Shown here piece after piece: positions 25,652-35,622 of a DNA stretch of 64,000 nucleotides. Made by a program: the position numbers and the translations under genes. Source of the DNA: JAQUCI01 sp034932685 (GTDB lineage: Bacteria > Bacillota_I > Bacilli_A > Erysipelotrichales > Erysipelotrichaceae). The notes under the pieces are model-generated. The model did not search any database, was not told the DNA's origin, and saw only the letters and a list, made by a program, of their open reading frames with translations. Positions within the stretch are counted from its first letter, which is position 1, and each line of letters begins with the position of its first letter. The stretch is taken from positions 32,000 through 95,999 of the forward strand of contig JAYFOM010000004.1 in NCBI GenBank assembly GCA_034932685.1, given 5' to 3'.

Positions 25652-26899
25652 TTACCCTATTCGCTGTAGTTTTGCCATAAAGAAACCATCGGTATCATAT
25701 TGCATGGGTAAAATTGTTAGTTGCTTTATTAAAACATAGTTGTTGTTATCAATGAGAAAACGCTCAATCTGTTTTTCATTTTCTTTTTTATTCAAAGTAC
25801 ATGTTGAGTATATCAAAAAGCCATCTTTCTTGACCATTAGACCTGCTTTTGTAAGTAACTGTTGCTGTAATGATACAACTTGATCAAGTTCTTCCGGTTT
25901 AATCAATAACTTGATTTCCGGTTTATGATTACAAACTCCCAAGCCACTACAAACAGCATCAAGCAATACGATATCATAACTTGCTTGTATTAAATGCTGA
26001 TCAACCAATAAAGCATCCATAACATGCGTTTTGATATTAGTGATAGCAAGTTTTTCAATCATCTGATTGATCAGCTCAACGCGATGTTGATGAATATCTA
26101 GCGCATCGATGTGTCCAGTCAACTTCATTAGTTCTGCCATGTGAATGGCTTTACTTCCAGGCGCACTACACATATCTAATACATTATCATTTAAATTAGG
26201 GGCAGCGAAAATACTGACATATTGACTAGCTTCATCTTGAATCAAGATTTCATTATTGTTGAAGTAATCTGTCACAAATATATTACCCTGAAAATAACAT
26301 GCACAATCAGTTAATCTACCCATTGAGAATCGTTTATCGCTAAATATTGTTTTTTTATCAGTTTTTAGTTCATTAATACGTAAAGCCATTGGTCTTCTTA
26401 GATTATTATGCTCACAAATAGCAATAGCTGTTTTTTCACCATAATGTGAAACCCACATTTTTATTAACCAATAAGGATGACTAGTTTTGAGTGCAATTGC
26501 CTCAAGTTTATCACTCGGTGTCGCTTTATTTTCACCCTCATTAATAAAGCGTCTTAATAGCGCATTACATAACGCTTTATACTTACCATGTTCAATTTTA
26601 GAAGCTATTCTTATGGCTTCATCAACAACCGCATACTCAGGAATCTTATCAAGATATAGTAATTGATAAATGCTCATATTGAGCAAACACTTTATCTTTA
26701 AGTTAATCTTATCATCAACATATCTTTGCCATTGATGTTCTAGATACAAGAAATTCTGCAAAGTCCCATAAACAAGCTCATTTAAAAGAGCTTGATCTCT
26801 TTGATCATCTAAGTTGATATTTCGTAATAATAAGTTACTATACCCATCATTTATCATTACATTACAGATTGTTTCAAATGCGATTTTTCTAACACTCAT
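25652..26899 (-). CDS. rsmB: 16S rRNA m5C967 methyltransferase RsmB
   Basis: The NusB-like RNA-binding N-terminus (about 1-130) is followed by a SAM-dependent methyltransferase domain. SAM motif VLDMCSAPGSKAIHMAEL and the catalytic cysteine regions DAVCSG and YSTCTLN are present; the usual Pro of the DAPCSG motif is Val here. 415 aa is slightly short. It overlaps priA by one base. The fmt and def genes normally between priA and rsmB in Bacillus are absent. Confidence 0.93.
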   Translation of the reverse strand: MSVRKIAFETICNVMINDGYSNLLLRNINLDDQRDQALLNELVYGTLQNFLYLEHQWQRYVDDKINLKIKCLLNMSIYQLLYLDKIPEYAVVDEAIRIASKIEHGKYKALCNALLRRFINEGENKATPSDKLEAIALKTSHPYWLIKMWVSHYGEKTAIAICEHNNLRRPMALRINELKTDKKTIFSDKRFSMGRLTDCACYFQGNIFVTDYFNNNEILIQDEASQYVSIFAAPNLNDNVLDMCSAPGSKAIHMAELMKLTGHIDALDIHQHRVELINQMIEKLAITNIKTHVMDALLVDQHLIQASYDIVLLDAVCSGLGVCNHKPEIKLLIKPEELDQVVSLQQQLLTKAGLMVKKDGFLIYSTCTLNKKENEKQIERFLIDNNNYVLIKQLTILPMQYDTDGFFMAKLQRIG

Positions 26900-29076
26900 T
26901 ATTCTATCCTCAATGGATTAACATCAACCATCACATTGATATCAGGATATAAAGATGTAAACTCAGTTACGATCGTTTTAGCCGTTTTTATCAAGTAATT
27001 TAAATTCTTACTTTTAATGATTATCCTCATTCTTTTTTGTTTATAAATTTTTGTAAGCTCAGTTGGTCCCAATACCTTTAAAGCAATATCCTTTCTTAAT
27101 GTTAATGCTAAATCAGTTACGACTCTTTTTAACACTTCATCTTTTTGAGTACCAAATGTGATACTAACAAGATAAGTATATGGGGGATAATTACCTGCAT
27201 GACGGTACTGCATTTCGTAAGCATAGAACATTTTATAGTCATGGCGTCTTGCGGTTTGCAAAGCATAATGATTAGGATCAAAAGCTTGGATTATCACTTC
27301 ACCAACCTCCATCCCTCTACCACTTCTACCACTGGCCTGAACTAAAAGATCAAAGGTGTTTTCAGTAGAGCGAAAATCATCGCGATATAGTGCTGAATCA
27401 GCGTTTAGGATACCTACAAGTGTTACTCCGGGATAGTCTAGTCCTTTAGCGATCATTTGTGTACCAAGAAGGATATCAGCCTCATATGAACCGAATTTAT
27501 CTAATATCTTTTGGTGTGCATTTTTCTTAGTTGTGGTATCAGAGTCCATCCTTAGAATTCTAGCTTTTGGAAAAGCACTAGCTATTTCCTCTTCTAAACG
27601 TTGTGTACCATATCCCAATCTTACCCATGAGTTCTTATGACATTCAGGACAGTTTTGATCAGTTCTTGTCATTCTACCACAAGTATGGCAAATTAAACTA
27701 TTAGCATCCTTATGGTAATTTAAAGCAATATCACAATCAGGACATTTAATGACATAACCACAGTTTAAACACTGTTGTATTGGTGCATAACCACGTCTAT
27801 TCAATAGCAGAATAACTTGTTGCTTAAGTTCAAGGCGTTTTGAAATCGCATCTTTTAACTCTGGAGTTATTATTTCCTTTAAACCTTTTTTTAGATAATG
27901 TTTTACATCGACTAATCGTGTTTTCGGCAATGGTTGCTCGTTTATTCGATCTGGCAATTCTATTAAATGATAAAGTCCTTTTTGCGCTCTGGCATAAGTT
28001 TCAAGTGCTGGCGTTGCACTACCCAATATTATCTTACAACCATGATATTGTCCTCGCTTGATGATAACATCACGACAATGATAACATGGTGTCTTGTCTT
28101 GTTTATAACTTGTATCATGCTCTTCATCCATTATTATTAAGCCAAGTTTTTTAAAAGGCATAAAAGCTGCGCTTCTTGTACCAACAACAACCGCAACCTC
28201 ATTTTCATCAACTCTTTTAAATTGCTCGTATTTTTCTTGATCGTTTAATGCGGAATGGTAAATTGCTACTTGATCACCAAAACGATTCTTTACCCTTGTC
28301 ATCATCTGTGGCGTTAATGAGATTTCAGGAACTAATATCAATACTTGTTTGTTTTGATCAATAACTTGTTGTGCTAACTGAAGATAGACTTCTGTCTTAC
28401 CACTACCCGTTGCCCCATGCATCAAAAAAATCTCATCATCATTATTTATGATCGTATCATAGGCTTCTTTTTGTTTTTGTGTCATGATCAAATGTTCTTC
28501 GATCTTATATGTTTTATCGGCTTGATAACGAGCTTCTTCTTTATATATGCTAACATTTTTGAGTTTAATCAACTTCGATGTAGTGTAAGTACCATAAATT
28601 TTTCGCCATTGACTAGCAATCATATCATTATCGACTAATGCATTTAATGCGTCTATACAGGCTTGGCTTAATGACATATCCATTTTTTCTAAATGAACAT
28701 GATCAACGAACTTAATCTTACTTTGATTTGTTTTGGGACTGATTTTTGGTGGTAACATCGTTTGATAACAAGCGATACGAGGACTTACTGTTTGTTCTGC
28801 AAGCCACTTACCCAATTCATATAATTCATCATTGATTAGTGGTTTTTCATCAATTACTGCTAATATCGTCTTTAATTCAAAACCATGTTGTTCAAAATAG
28901 CTTTGTTGATCAAGTTCAGTTGAAAAAACCGTATCGACAAAGCCGATTAGTCTTTGATTGTTGAAATCAACAACAACACGCATCCCCTGTTTTAAGGTAA
29001 ACTCATCAGCTAAATAGCTGTATGGCCTATCAATCTTAAAATACGGATGTTCAATCCAAACATTAGCAACTAACAT
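26899..29076 (-). CDS. priA: Primosomal replication restart helicase PriA
   Basis: Superfamily 2 helicase that restarts stalled forks. Motifs are intact: Walker A MHGATGSGKTEVYL, DEEHDTSYK, LGSATPALETYA, and the eight-cysteine zinc-binding insertion (CLNCGYVIKCPDCDIALNYH and following CHTCGRM, CPEC). The N-terminal 3'-DNA-binding domain (VANVWIEHPYFKIDRPYSYL) is present. 725 aa is a little shorter than Bacillus PriA. It begins after the gmk terminator, in the rsmB-rlmN-prpC-prkC series. Confidence 0.96.
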   Translation of the reverse strand: MLVANVWIEHPYFKIDRPYSYLADEFTLKQGMRVVVDFNNQRLIGFVDTVFSTELDQQSYFEQHGFELKTILAVIDEKPLINDELYELGKWLAEQTVSPRIACYQTMLPPKISPKTNQSKIKFVDHVHLEKMDMSLSQACIDALNALVDNDMIASQWRKIYGTYTTSKLIKLKNVSIYKEEARYQADKTYKIEEHLIMTQKQKEAYDTIINNDDEIFLMHGATGSGKTEVYLQLAQQVIDQNKQVLILVPEISLTPQMMTRVKNRFGDQVAIYHSALNDQEKYEQFKRVDENEVAVVVGTRSAAFMPFKKLGLIIMDEEHDTSYKQDKTPCYHCRDVIIKRGQYHGCKIILGSATPALETYARAQKGLYHLIELPDRINEQPLPKTRLVDVKHYLKKGLKEIITPELKDAISKRLELKQQVILLLNRRGYAPIQQCLNCGYVIKCPDCDIALNYHKDANSLICHTCGRMTRTDQNCPECHKNSWVRLGYGTQRLEEEIASAFPKARILRMDSDTTTKKNAHQKILDKFGSYEADILLGTQMIAKGLDYPGVTLVGILNADSALYRDDFRSTENTFDLLVQASGRSGRGMEVGEVIIQAFDPNHYALQTARRHDYKMFYAYEMQYRHAGNYPPYTYLVSITFGTQKDEVLKRVVTDLALTLRKDIALKVLGPTELTKIYKQKRMRIIIKSKNLNYLIKTAKTIVTEFTSLYPDINVMVDVNPLRIE

Positions 29077-29104
29077 AGTTCACCTCAACATTATTATACT
29101 AAAA

Positions 29105-29125
29105 AAACTCATCACTGATGAGTTT
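29105..29125 (-). terminator. Intrinsic terminator between gmk and priA
   Basis: 10-bp stem (AAACTCATCA / TGATGAGTTT) with one central base, followed by TTTT on the minus strand. It may attenuate readthrough into priA. Confidence 0.8.
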
Positions 29126-29687
29126 AATTAATATGTCTTTTAATGATGATAGAAATTAAGTCACTAGCAAGTTTTGCGTCCTCATTACATACAACATACT
29201 TATACTGACTGATCAAATCCATTTCTTTGATCGCTTTTTGTAATCTTTCTTGGATCACTTCTTCCGATTCACTCTTACGACTACGAATTCTTTGCTCTAA
29301 CTCTTGCAAACTAGGTGGAATGATAAAGATGCTCAAAGCCTCTGGGCACTTTTCAACAACTTGTTGAGCACCCTGTACTTCGATCTCAAGTAATACATTC
29401 TTACCATCATCTCTAAGCTTATCTACATAAGCTCTTGGCGTACCATAATAATTACCAACAAACTTGGCATATTCTAAAAGTTCATCATTAGCGATAGCTG
29501 TTAAGAACTCATCTTCACTGACAAAGAAATAATCAACTCCATTACGTTCGTTAGATCGTGGTTTTCTTGTGGTCATCGATATCGAATAAGCAAGATTTAA
29601 TTCAGGATCATTAACAAACAAATCTCTTATTGTTCCTTTACCCACACCACTGGGACCGCTTATAACAATCAAAAGTCCTTTTTGCAT
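29124..29687 (-). CDS. gmk: Guanylate kinase
   Basis: Phosphorylates GMP to GDP. P-loop GPSGVGKGTI at residues 11-20, GMP-binding residues in SMTTRKPRSNERNGVDYFF, and the lid region IRSRKSESEEVI. 187 aa is normal, though slightly short at the C-terminus. It lies upstream of priA but a terminator separates them; rpoZ and coaBC, usual neighbours in Bacillus, are missing here. Confidence 0.97.
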   Translation of the reverse strand: MQKGLLIVISGPSGVGKGTIRDLFVNDPELNLAYSISMTTRKPRSNERNGVDYFFVSEDEFLTAIANDELLEYAKFVGNYYGTPRAYVDKLRDDGKNVLLEIEVQGAQQVVEKCPEALSIFIIPPSLQELEQRIRSRKSESEEVIQERLQKAIKEMDLISQYKYVVCNEDAKLASDLISIIIKRHIN

Positions 29688-29768
29688 TTTCTTACTCCTT
29701 TCATTAATATTAATAAGATAAAATCAACTTGTCAATTATGATATAATTAAAAAACAAAGGAAATTTAT

Positions 29769-31418
29769 ATGGCGCTAGATGGAATCGTAATAAATAAGAT
29801 TAACGAAAAACTTCAAACGATCTTACCTGTAAGAATAACTAAAATCAATAACATATCAGACACTGAATTGTTATTTCAGATTAAAAACAACAGTGAACGC
29901 TTTTCGCTATTAATATCTTGTCATTCACAATTTAATCGCATTAATTTGACAGATAAAAAGTATCCGATTCCCAATGAACCATCTAACTTTGTCATGTTAC
30001 TTCGCAAACATTTAGAAAACGGAATGCTAATCAAGATCCAACAAGGCAACCTTGATCGCTATCTTACTTTCACGATATTGACGCATAATGAAATCGGTGA
30101 TCCAATCACTCGTTTCCTCTTTGTTGAATTAATGGGAAAGTATGCCAATGTCATCTTAACTGATGAAAGCCTTAAGATATTTGATGCACTTAAACGTATT
30201 CCGCCATTTGAAAACTCACAGCGTACCATTCAACCAGGAGCTGTTTTTACCTTACCAAAAAACCAAGGAAAAAGTGATCCCTTTACCAGTCAAACTTATG
30301 ATCCTAGTATTAGTTTTACTGAGCAATTCGGGGGATTTTCTCCCTTATTAAGTCGTGAATTTGAGTATCGCATCATGCAAAATGAGTCATTTAATGATTT
30401 AATCAATAAATTACATACATCTGATCATCTTTATATAACCAATTATCAGAATAAATTTTATTTCCATCTCATCGAACTAACACAGTTCAAAACAGTAAGT
30501 AAAAAACTACCTATCATGACAGCTTTGGATGAACTATATTTCTATCAAGAGGAAGTTGATCGTATCAGACAAAAGACGGGAGATTTATTCAAGTTCGTTC
30601 GAAATGAACTAAAGAAAAACCAACAGAAATATCAAAAGTTAACTTTATCAATGAATGAAGCGTTAGATTGTTCAAAATGGCAAAAGTATGGTGATTTGCT
30701 CTTTGCCTATCAACACATGGTGAAAAAAGGTGATGAGCTAGTATGTCTGAATGATTTTGAGACTAATGAACTAATCACGATACCTCTTGATCCCAAAATC
30801 GATGTAAAGCAAAACGCAAAGAAATATTTTCAAAAATATAACAAGGGTAAAAAAGGACAAATTCATATCCAACAACAATTAGATATTTGTCAGAAAGAAA
30901 TAGATTATTTTATGATGATTCAAAAGCAACTTGACATGATCGATTTCAAAGATGCATTAGAGATCAAAGAAGAACTCATCAGTAATGGTTATTTACGATC
31001 AAGTGTCAAATCAAATAAACCTAAAAAGATAAGTTTGAATTACTTAACAATTAAGTACGATGAGAATACTTTTATTTATGTTGGTAAAAATAATCGTCAG
31101 AACGAATTTGTGACCTTTAAACTGGCTAATAAAAACGATTATTGGTTTCATGCATTAGATTATCACGGCTCTCATACCATTATTAGTACTGATGATCTTG
31201 ATGAACCCAAGATTCGCTTAGCAGCTATGCTTGCGGCTTATTATAGCTCAGCCAGTGAATCAAGTAGTATTCCAATCGCATATACCAAAGTAAAAAATCT
31301 AAAGAAAGTTCCTAATTCAAAAGCCGGCCTTGTCACTATGAGTAGCTATCAAACTATCTATATTGATATTGATCAGAATCTACTGCGCCAATATATAACT
31401 ATGAAGGAGTTTGTATGA
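29769..31418 (+). CDS. rqcH: Rqc2 homologue RqcH (NFACT/fibronectin-binding protein A)
   Basis: Ribosome-associated quality-control factor that binds obstructed 50S subunits and directs C-terminal alanine tailing. Domains: NFACT-N (1-~270) with the functionally important Asp96-Arg97 pair (QQGNLDRYL), a coiled-coil middle (about 270-430), and NFACT-R (about 440-549, FVTFKLANKNDYWFHALDYHGSH). 549 aa is typical. The start follows AAAGGAAATTTAT. It is divergent from gmk, with a TATAAT box at about 29739-29744, and overlaps the next gene by 4 bp. Confidence 0.95.
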   Translation: MALDGIVINKINEKLQTILPVRITKINNISDTELLFQIKNNSERFSLLISCHSQFNRINLTDKKYPIPNEPSNFVMLLRKHLENGMLIKIQQGNLDRYLTFTILTHNEIGDPITRFLFVELMGKYANVILTDESLKIFDALKRIPPFENSQRTIQPGAVFTLPKNQGKSDPFTSQTYDPSISFTEQFGGFSPLLSREFEYRIMQNESFNDLINKLHTSDHLYITNYQNKFYFHLIELTQFKTVSKKLPIMTALDELYFYQEEVDRIRQKTGDLFKFVRNELKKNQQKYQKLTLSMNEALDCSKWQKYGDLLFAYQHMVKKGDELVCLNDFETNELITIPLDPKIDVKQNAKKYFQKYNKGKKGQIHIQQQLDICQKEIDYFMMIQKQLDMIDFKDALEIKEELISNGYLRSSVKSNKPKKISLNYLTIKYDENTFIYVGKNNRQNEFVTFKLANKNDYWFHALDYHGSHTIISTDDLDEPKIRLAAMLAAYYSSASESSSIPIAYTKVKNLKKVPNSKAGLVTMSSYQTIYIDIDQNLLRQYITMKEFV

Positions 31419-32185
31419 AGCTAACTGTTCTAGTTGATAACAATACATTCATTGATAAATACTATCTAGCAGAACCCGCATTATCATATCTAATCAAAGA
31501 TGGAAATAGTATGATCTTATTTGATGTTGGGTATTCTGATGTATTTATGATAAACGCTTGTAGGATGGACATCGATCTATCTTTTATTGATCAAGTTGTA
31601 TTATCACATGGTCATAATGACCATACTGGTGGTTTAACTTATCTATCACAACTCACTCAACCAGTAAAGCTAACCGCTCATCCATTAGTGGATCATCCTA
31701 AATGCTTCGCTGATCAAGATGTTGGTTGTATGATCAAATTAAAGGATTTACCAAACAATTTCAATTTAAATCTTACAACTACTTTATATCAACTATCACC
31801 TAATTTAACCTTTCTTGGTGAAATTCCACGCATATTTGCTCATGAAGGATTTCCTTTAGAAAATGATCATTTGCTTGATGATACAGCCGTTATTTATCAT
31901 CATAATGATGTTTTATGGGTGATCACTGGTTGCTCTCACAGTGGTATTTGCAACATTTGCGAATATGCAAAAAAAGTAAGTGGTATTAATCATATTACTG
32001 GTATTATTGGAGGTTTTCATTTGCTTGATAATCCCGTTCAACTAGCAAAAACAATTGATTACTTCAAACAAAATCAAGTTGATATTATTTATCCAGCTCA
32101 TTGTAGTGATCTTGATAGTAAGATAGCCTTAGCCAACATCACTTATGTTAAAGAAGTAGGAGTTGGCCTTGAAATTTCAATCTAA
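31415..32185 (+). CDS. Metallo-beta-lactamase-fold hydrolase (DHPS-like subgroup)
   Basis: MBL-fold protein with the zinc motif SHGHNDHTGG (HxHxDH), a later SHSGICN histidine and a C-terminal PAHC histidine. The arrangement is like the 7,8-dihydropterin-6-yl-methyl-4-(beta-D-ribofuranosyl)aminobenzene-phosphate synthase-related family, which is widespread in bacteria without a known bacterial substrate. 256 aa. It is translationally coupled to rqcH by a 4-bp overlap and ends in a bidirectional terminator. Confidence 0.85.
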   Translation: MKLTVLVDNNTFIDKYYLAEPALSYLIKDGNSMILFDVGYSDVFMINACRMDIDLSFIDQVVLSHGHNDHTGGLTYLSQLTQPVKLTAHPLVDHPKCFADQDVGCMIKLKDLPNNFNLNLTTTLYQLSPNLTFLGEIPRIFAHEGFPLENDHLLDDTAVIYHHNDVLWVITGCSHSGICNICEYAKKVSGINHITGIIGGFHLLDNPVQLAKTIDYFKQNQVDIIYPAHCSDLDSKIALANITYVKEVGVGLEISI

Positions 32186-32192
32186 TTTATTA

Positions 32193-32217
32193 AAAAAACA
32201 GTCAGCGACTGTTTTTT
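32193..32217. terminator. Bidirectional terminator between the MBL gene and the ABC permease
   Basis: AAAAAACAGTC, loop AGC, GACTGTTTTTT. Runs of A and T on both sides serve both convergent transcripts. Confidence 0.88.
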
Positions 32218-32933
32218 GTTTTACTTAGTACTAATTCAAACAACTGGTCGATTATCAGCGAAATAATGATAATCCATATTGTCCATGCGAAAATTGCAGT
32301 CATATCAAGGGTATTACGGGCAAATAAGAGCTGCTTACCAATACCAAACCTAACCTGCGTTAGTATTTCAGCCATAACACTAACCTTCAAACCTAGTCCA
32401 AAAGCAACCTTTACACCAGTAAGTAAATAAGGTAAAACCTGTGGTATATAAACTTTGAATATTTTCTGAGTAAGTGAAAGCGGATAGATATATAAAACAT
32501 CTTTAAGTTCACGCGGTAAACTTTTAACACCCAATAAAACATTAGCGTATAGATTAGGAAAAATGATGAAGAATGTGATCACTGTAACACTTTGTTCAGC
32601 ATTTAACCATATCAAAATAATAATGATATAAGATATGTTTGGAATAGTCTTAATGATATCATCAATCACACTGAAGTACTCTGCAAAAGCTGGCTTTAAA
32701 CCACTAAGTAACCCCAAACAAATAGCCGCAATAATAGCGACTAAAAGTCCAATAAGTAATCTTATGATAGTAGTATATAAGGCAAGATAAAAAGACGGCA
32801 TAACGATATCATTAAGCATTTTGACACCAACAACATAAGGCATAGGCATCAATATATCATTATTGATTACCAAAGCCGCAATTTGCCATAAAAACATGAT
32901 AATGATAATCGTGATCAACCGTCTTTTGTGCAT
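32202..32933 (-). CDS. ABC transporter permease (TauC/SsuC/ThiX-like)
   Basis: Inner membrane permease of the nitrate/sulfonate/taurine type with about six spans. The ABC-interaction loop EAA-like region (LPRELKDVLYIYPLSLTQKIFKVYIPQVLPYLLTGVK) is present. 243 aa is normal. It is the last gene of the T-box-thrS operon. No ATPase gene follows, so the complex must borrow one or the gene lies elsewhere. Confidence 0.88.
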   Translation of the reverse strand: MHKRRLITIIIIMFLWQIAALVINNDILMPMPYVVGVKMLNDIVMPSFYLALYTTIIRLLIGLLVAIIAAICLGLLSGLKPAFAEYFSVIDDIIKTIPNISYIIIILIWLNAEQSVTVITFFIIFPNLYANVLLGVKSLPRELKDVLYIYPLSLTQKIFKVYIPQVLPYLLTGVKVAFGLGLKVSVMAEILTQVRFGIGKQLLFARNTLDMTAIFAWTIWIIIISLIIDQLFELVLSKTKNSR

Positions 32934-32942
32934 TAATACTCC

Positions 32943-33839
32943 TTAATCGATAATTACTCCTGTAATATCATTAATATTAAATAACTTTAGAAAAGCTATT
33001 ATCTCATTTTTAACTTCTGTCGCTTTTTTGTATTCAATATTCATTTTATCCCAAGCTAAGGCAACGACATTACTTGATGCTACACCATACTCTTGTTCGT
33101 TACCGCTTATTGACGCAACAACTTGATCAACTGATAGATCATTAAAATAAGCAACTAGTTCATCAACAGCCAGTTTTATGTCTTGATAAGTCGAACTTCT
33201 TACAAATATCGCTGCTTGTGGATAACCAATTGTATTGTTTTTATTATTATACTCAGCTTGTACATCAACTATTACTTCTAAATTAATATTGTTCTCATTA
33301 GCCTTAATTAATGTAGCACTCAGCGCTGGTTCAGCCAACAAGCCATAAGCAGCAGCTTTACTTAGTAAAGCAACCTGAACATCACTTACACTGTTAAAGT
33401 ATCTAATATCATCACTATAAACTGCAAGATCAATTGCTGCATCAACAACCTTTTGTGGGACTGCTCCTTCACCAAATAAAGCCATTGGTAAAGCAGTGCT
33501 ACTTAAATCAGTGTTTTCAACAATGTAAAGATTACCCCAAGTAATAACACCTAACAATTGATAATCACTACCCTTTTGAATTGTAGTAACACCAAGATTT
33601 ATCGGTGCGATAATAACATCATACTCAGGATTAGGATTTAATAGGGCCGCTGAGATCACATCCGTCCCATCAACCAAGGTGATATCATCCATTGAGTTGT
33701 CTTCAATATAACCAACAAGTGCTAAACTTGGCGCTCCTTTTGGTGATAAGATTTTTAATGTAACAACCTCGTCTAGTGGTTTTTTCACACCACATCCTAC
33801 TAATAATACTAAAATAAACAATAAAAGTACTTTTCTCAT
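32943..33839 (-). CDS. ABC substrate-binding lipoprotein (NMT1/SsuA-like)
   Basis: Lipoprotein with a signal ending in lipobox LLVGCG (Cys16). The type II periplasmic fold is like that of sulfonate, thiamine-precursor or nitrate binding proteins (SPKGAPSLALVGYI, NPEYDVIIAPINLGV, AAYGLLAEPALSATL). 298 aa. Its ATG overlaps the thrS TGA (ATGA), so it is translationally coupled to thrS and under the Thr T-box. The ligand is not readable; control suggests threonine or a related metabolite (inference). Confidence 0.83.
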   Translation of the reverse strand: MRKVLLLFILVLLVGCGVKKPLDEVVTLKILSPKGAPSLALVGYIEDNSMDDITLVDGTDVISAALLNPNPEYDVIIAPINLGVTTIQKGSDYQLLGVITWGNLYIVENTDLSSTALPMALFGEGAVPQKVVDAAIDLAVYSDDIRYFNSVSDVQVALLSKAAAYGLLAEPALSATLIKANENNINLEVIVDVQAEYNNKNNTIGYPQAAIFVRSSTYQDIKLAVDELVAYFNDLSVDQVVASISGNEQEYGVASSNVVALAWDKMNIEYKKATEVKNEIIAFLKLFNINDITGVIID

Positions 33840-35584
33840 TTAATCTTTCCATCTCTTTCCTTTGTTATATTTATCACAAAGTCAGAGATATTACAATTGA
33901 TTTGCTCTTTTTGTTGATAACGACGAACATTGACACTTTGATTGGCAACTTCTTCATCACCGATGACTAACTGCACTGGTATTTTATTTATCTGTGCTTC
34001 TCGAATGCGATAGCCAAGTTTTTCATTACGATCATCAACTTCTACTCTTAAATTTTGTGCCTTTAAAACATCAGCGACTTCATTTGCGTATGCACTATGT
34101 AGTTCAGGATTAACAGGAATGATAACAATTTGCCTTGGTGCTAACCATAATGGAAAGGCACCACCATAATGTTCAATTAGGATACCTATGAAACGTTCTT
34201 CAGAACCATAGATAACACGGTGTAACATGATTGGTCTTTTCTTACTGCCATCACTTTCAATATAGTTAAGATCAAATCGTTCAGGTAAATTCATATCAAG
34301 TTGAATTGTTCCACATTGCCATACTCTTCCAAGCGAATCTTTAATATGAAAATCTAGTTTTGGCCCATAGAATGCCCCATCACCTGGATTAATCTTACAC
34401 GCTTTACCCGCTTTTTCACACGCTTTCTCTAAGATAGCCTCAGCTTTATTCCAAACAGCGATATCCCCGATATATTTCTTCTCTGGTCTAGTTGATAGTT
34501 CAATTGTATAAGTTAGATCAAATATTTTATAAATGCGGTCAGTAAAGCTGATCAACCTAATTATCTCACTTTCAATTTGATCTTCACGCATAAAGATATG
34601 AGCATCATCTTGAGTAAATGCTCTAACTCTAAAAAGCCCATTTAAAGCGCCACTTGCCTCATGACGATGAACTATCCCTAATTCACCTACTCTTAGCGGT
34701 AATTCTTTATAAGAATGAAGGCTGTTTTTAAAAACTAACAAAGCTCCAGGACAGTTCATCGGTTTAATCGCAAACTGATTATCATCAATTTCGCTTGTGT
34801 ACATATTTTCACGATAATTTTGCCAATGTCCTGATACTTCCCATAGTTGCTGGTTAAGCATTATTGGAGTTTTAATGAACTGGTATCCTTCTTTGGTGTG
34901 TTCTTCATACCAAAAATTCTCAAGTTCGTTTTTGATGATCATACCATTAGGTAAGAAAAACGGGAAACCTGGACCAAACTCATTCATCATAAAGATTCCT
35001 AATTCTCGACCTAATTTTTTATGGTCGCGCTTTTTAGCCTCTTCAAGCAGATACAGATGTTCGTTTAGTGCCTCTTCACTATCAAAACAGATACCATAAA
35101 CTCTTTGTAACATCTTATTGCTGGAATCACCTTTAAAATAAGCTCCTGATACTTTTAAGAGTTTGAAATACTTCAGTTCTTTTACACTATCAACATGTGG
35201 TCCACGACATAAATCAATAAAATCACCTTGGCGATATGCTGATATGACCACATCATCTTCATTCATATTATTAATTAGATCAATTTTATATGGATCATCT
35301 TTGAACATTTCTAACGCTTCTGATTTACTTAGTTCTTGGCGTGTTATTCTTTTTCCATCTTTACTGATCTTCTTCATTTCTTTCTCGATCTTGCTAAGAT
35401 CTTCTTCACTAATGACTAGGTCATTTAGATCAACATCATAGTAAAAACCCTCAGTAATAACAGGTCCAACCCAAAACATCGCATGAGGATATAGATGTTT
35501 GATTGCTTGTGCCATCAAATGGGCACATGAATGATTTAATACACTTAATGCTTCATTTTCCTTAATGTTAATCATAGATTTCAT
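33836..35584 (-). CDS. thrS: Threonyl-tRNA synthetase lacking the TGS domain
   Basis: Class II synthetase. The editing domain (LNHSCAHLMAQAIKHLYP, HxxxH) starts almost at the N-terminus, followed by the catalytic core with zinc ligands (Cys of MNCPGALLVF and downstream His) and the C-terminal anticodon-binding domain (APRQIVIIPV). Typical bacterial ThrS is about 640 aa with an N-terminal TGS domain; here the TGS domain is missing. Start is 35584 or 35575; the AAAGGAG site is only two bases from the first ATG. A Thr T-box precedes it. Confidence 0.95.
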   Translation of the reverse strand: MKSMINIKENEALSVLNHSCAHLMAQAIKHLYPHAMFWVGPVITEGFYYDVDLNDLVISEEDLSKIEKEMKKISKDGKRITRQELSKSEALEMFKDDPYKIDLINNMNEDDVVISAYRQGDFIDLCRGPHVDSVKELKYFKLLKVSGAYFKGDSSNKMLQRVYGICFDSEEALNEHLYLLEEAKKRDHKKLGRELGIFMMNEFGPGFPFFLPNGMIIKNELENFWYEEHTKEGYQFIKTPIMLNQQLWEVSGHWQNYRENMYTSEIDDNQFAIKPMNCPGALLVFKNSLHSYKELPLRVGELGIVHRHEASGALNGLFRVRAFTQDDAHIFMREDQIESEIIRLISFTDRIYKIFDLTYTIELSTRPEKKYIGDIAVWNKAEAILEKACEKAGKACKINPGDGAFYGPKLDFHIKDSLGRVWQCGTIQLDMNLPERFDLNYIESDGSKKRPIMLHRVIYGSEERFIGILIEHYGGAFPLWLAPRQIVIIPVNPELHSAYANEVADVLKAQNLRVEVDDRNEKLGYRIREAQINKIPVQLVIGDEEVANQSVNVRRYQQKEQINCNISDFVINITKERDGKIK

Positions 35585-35601
35585 TGCTCCTTTGCAAAGA
35601 A

Positions 35602-35622
35602 AAACGTCCCACAAGGACGTTT
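35602..35622 (-). terminator. Regulated terminator of the Thr T-box
   Basis: AAACGTCC / GGACGTTT stem followed by TTTC on the minus strand, just downstream of the T-box core. Confidence 0.8.
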
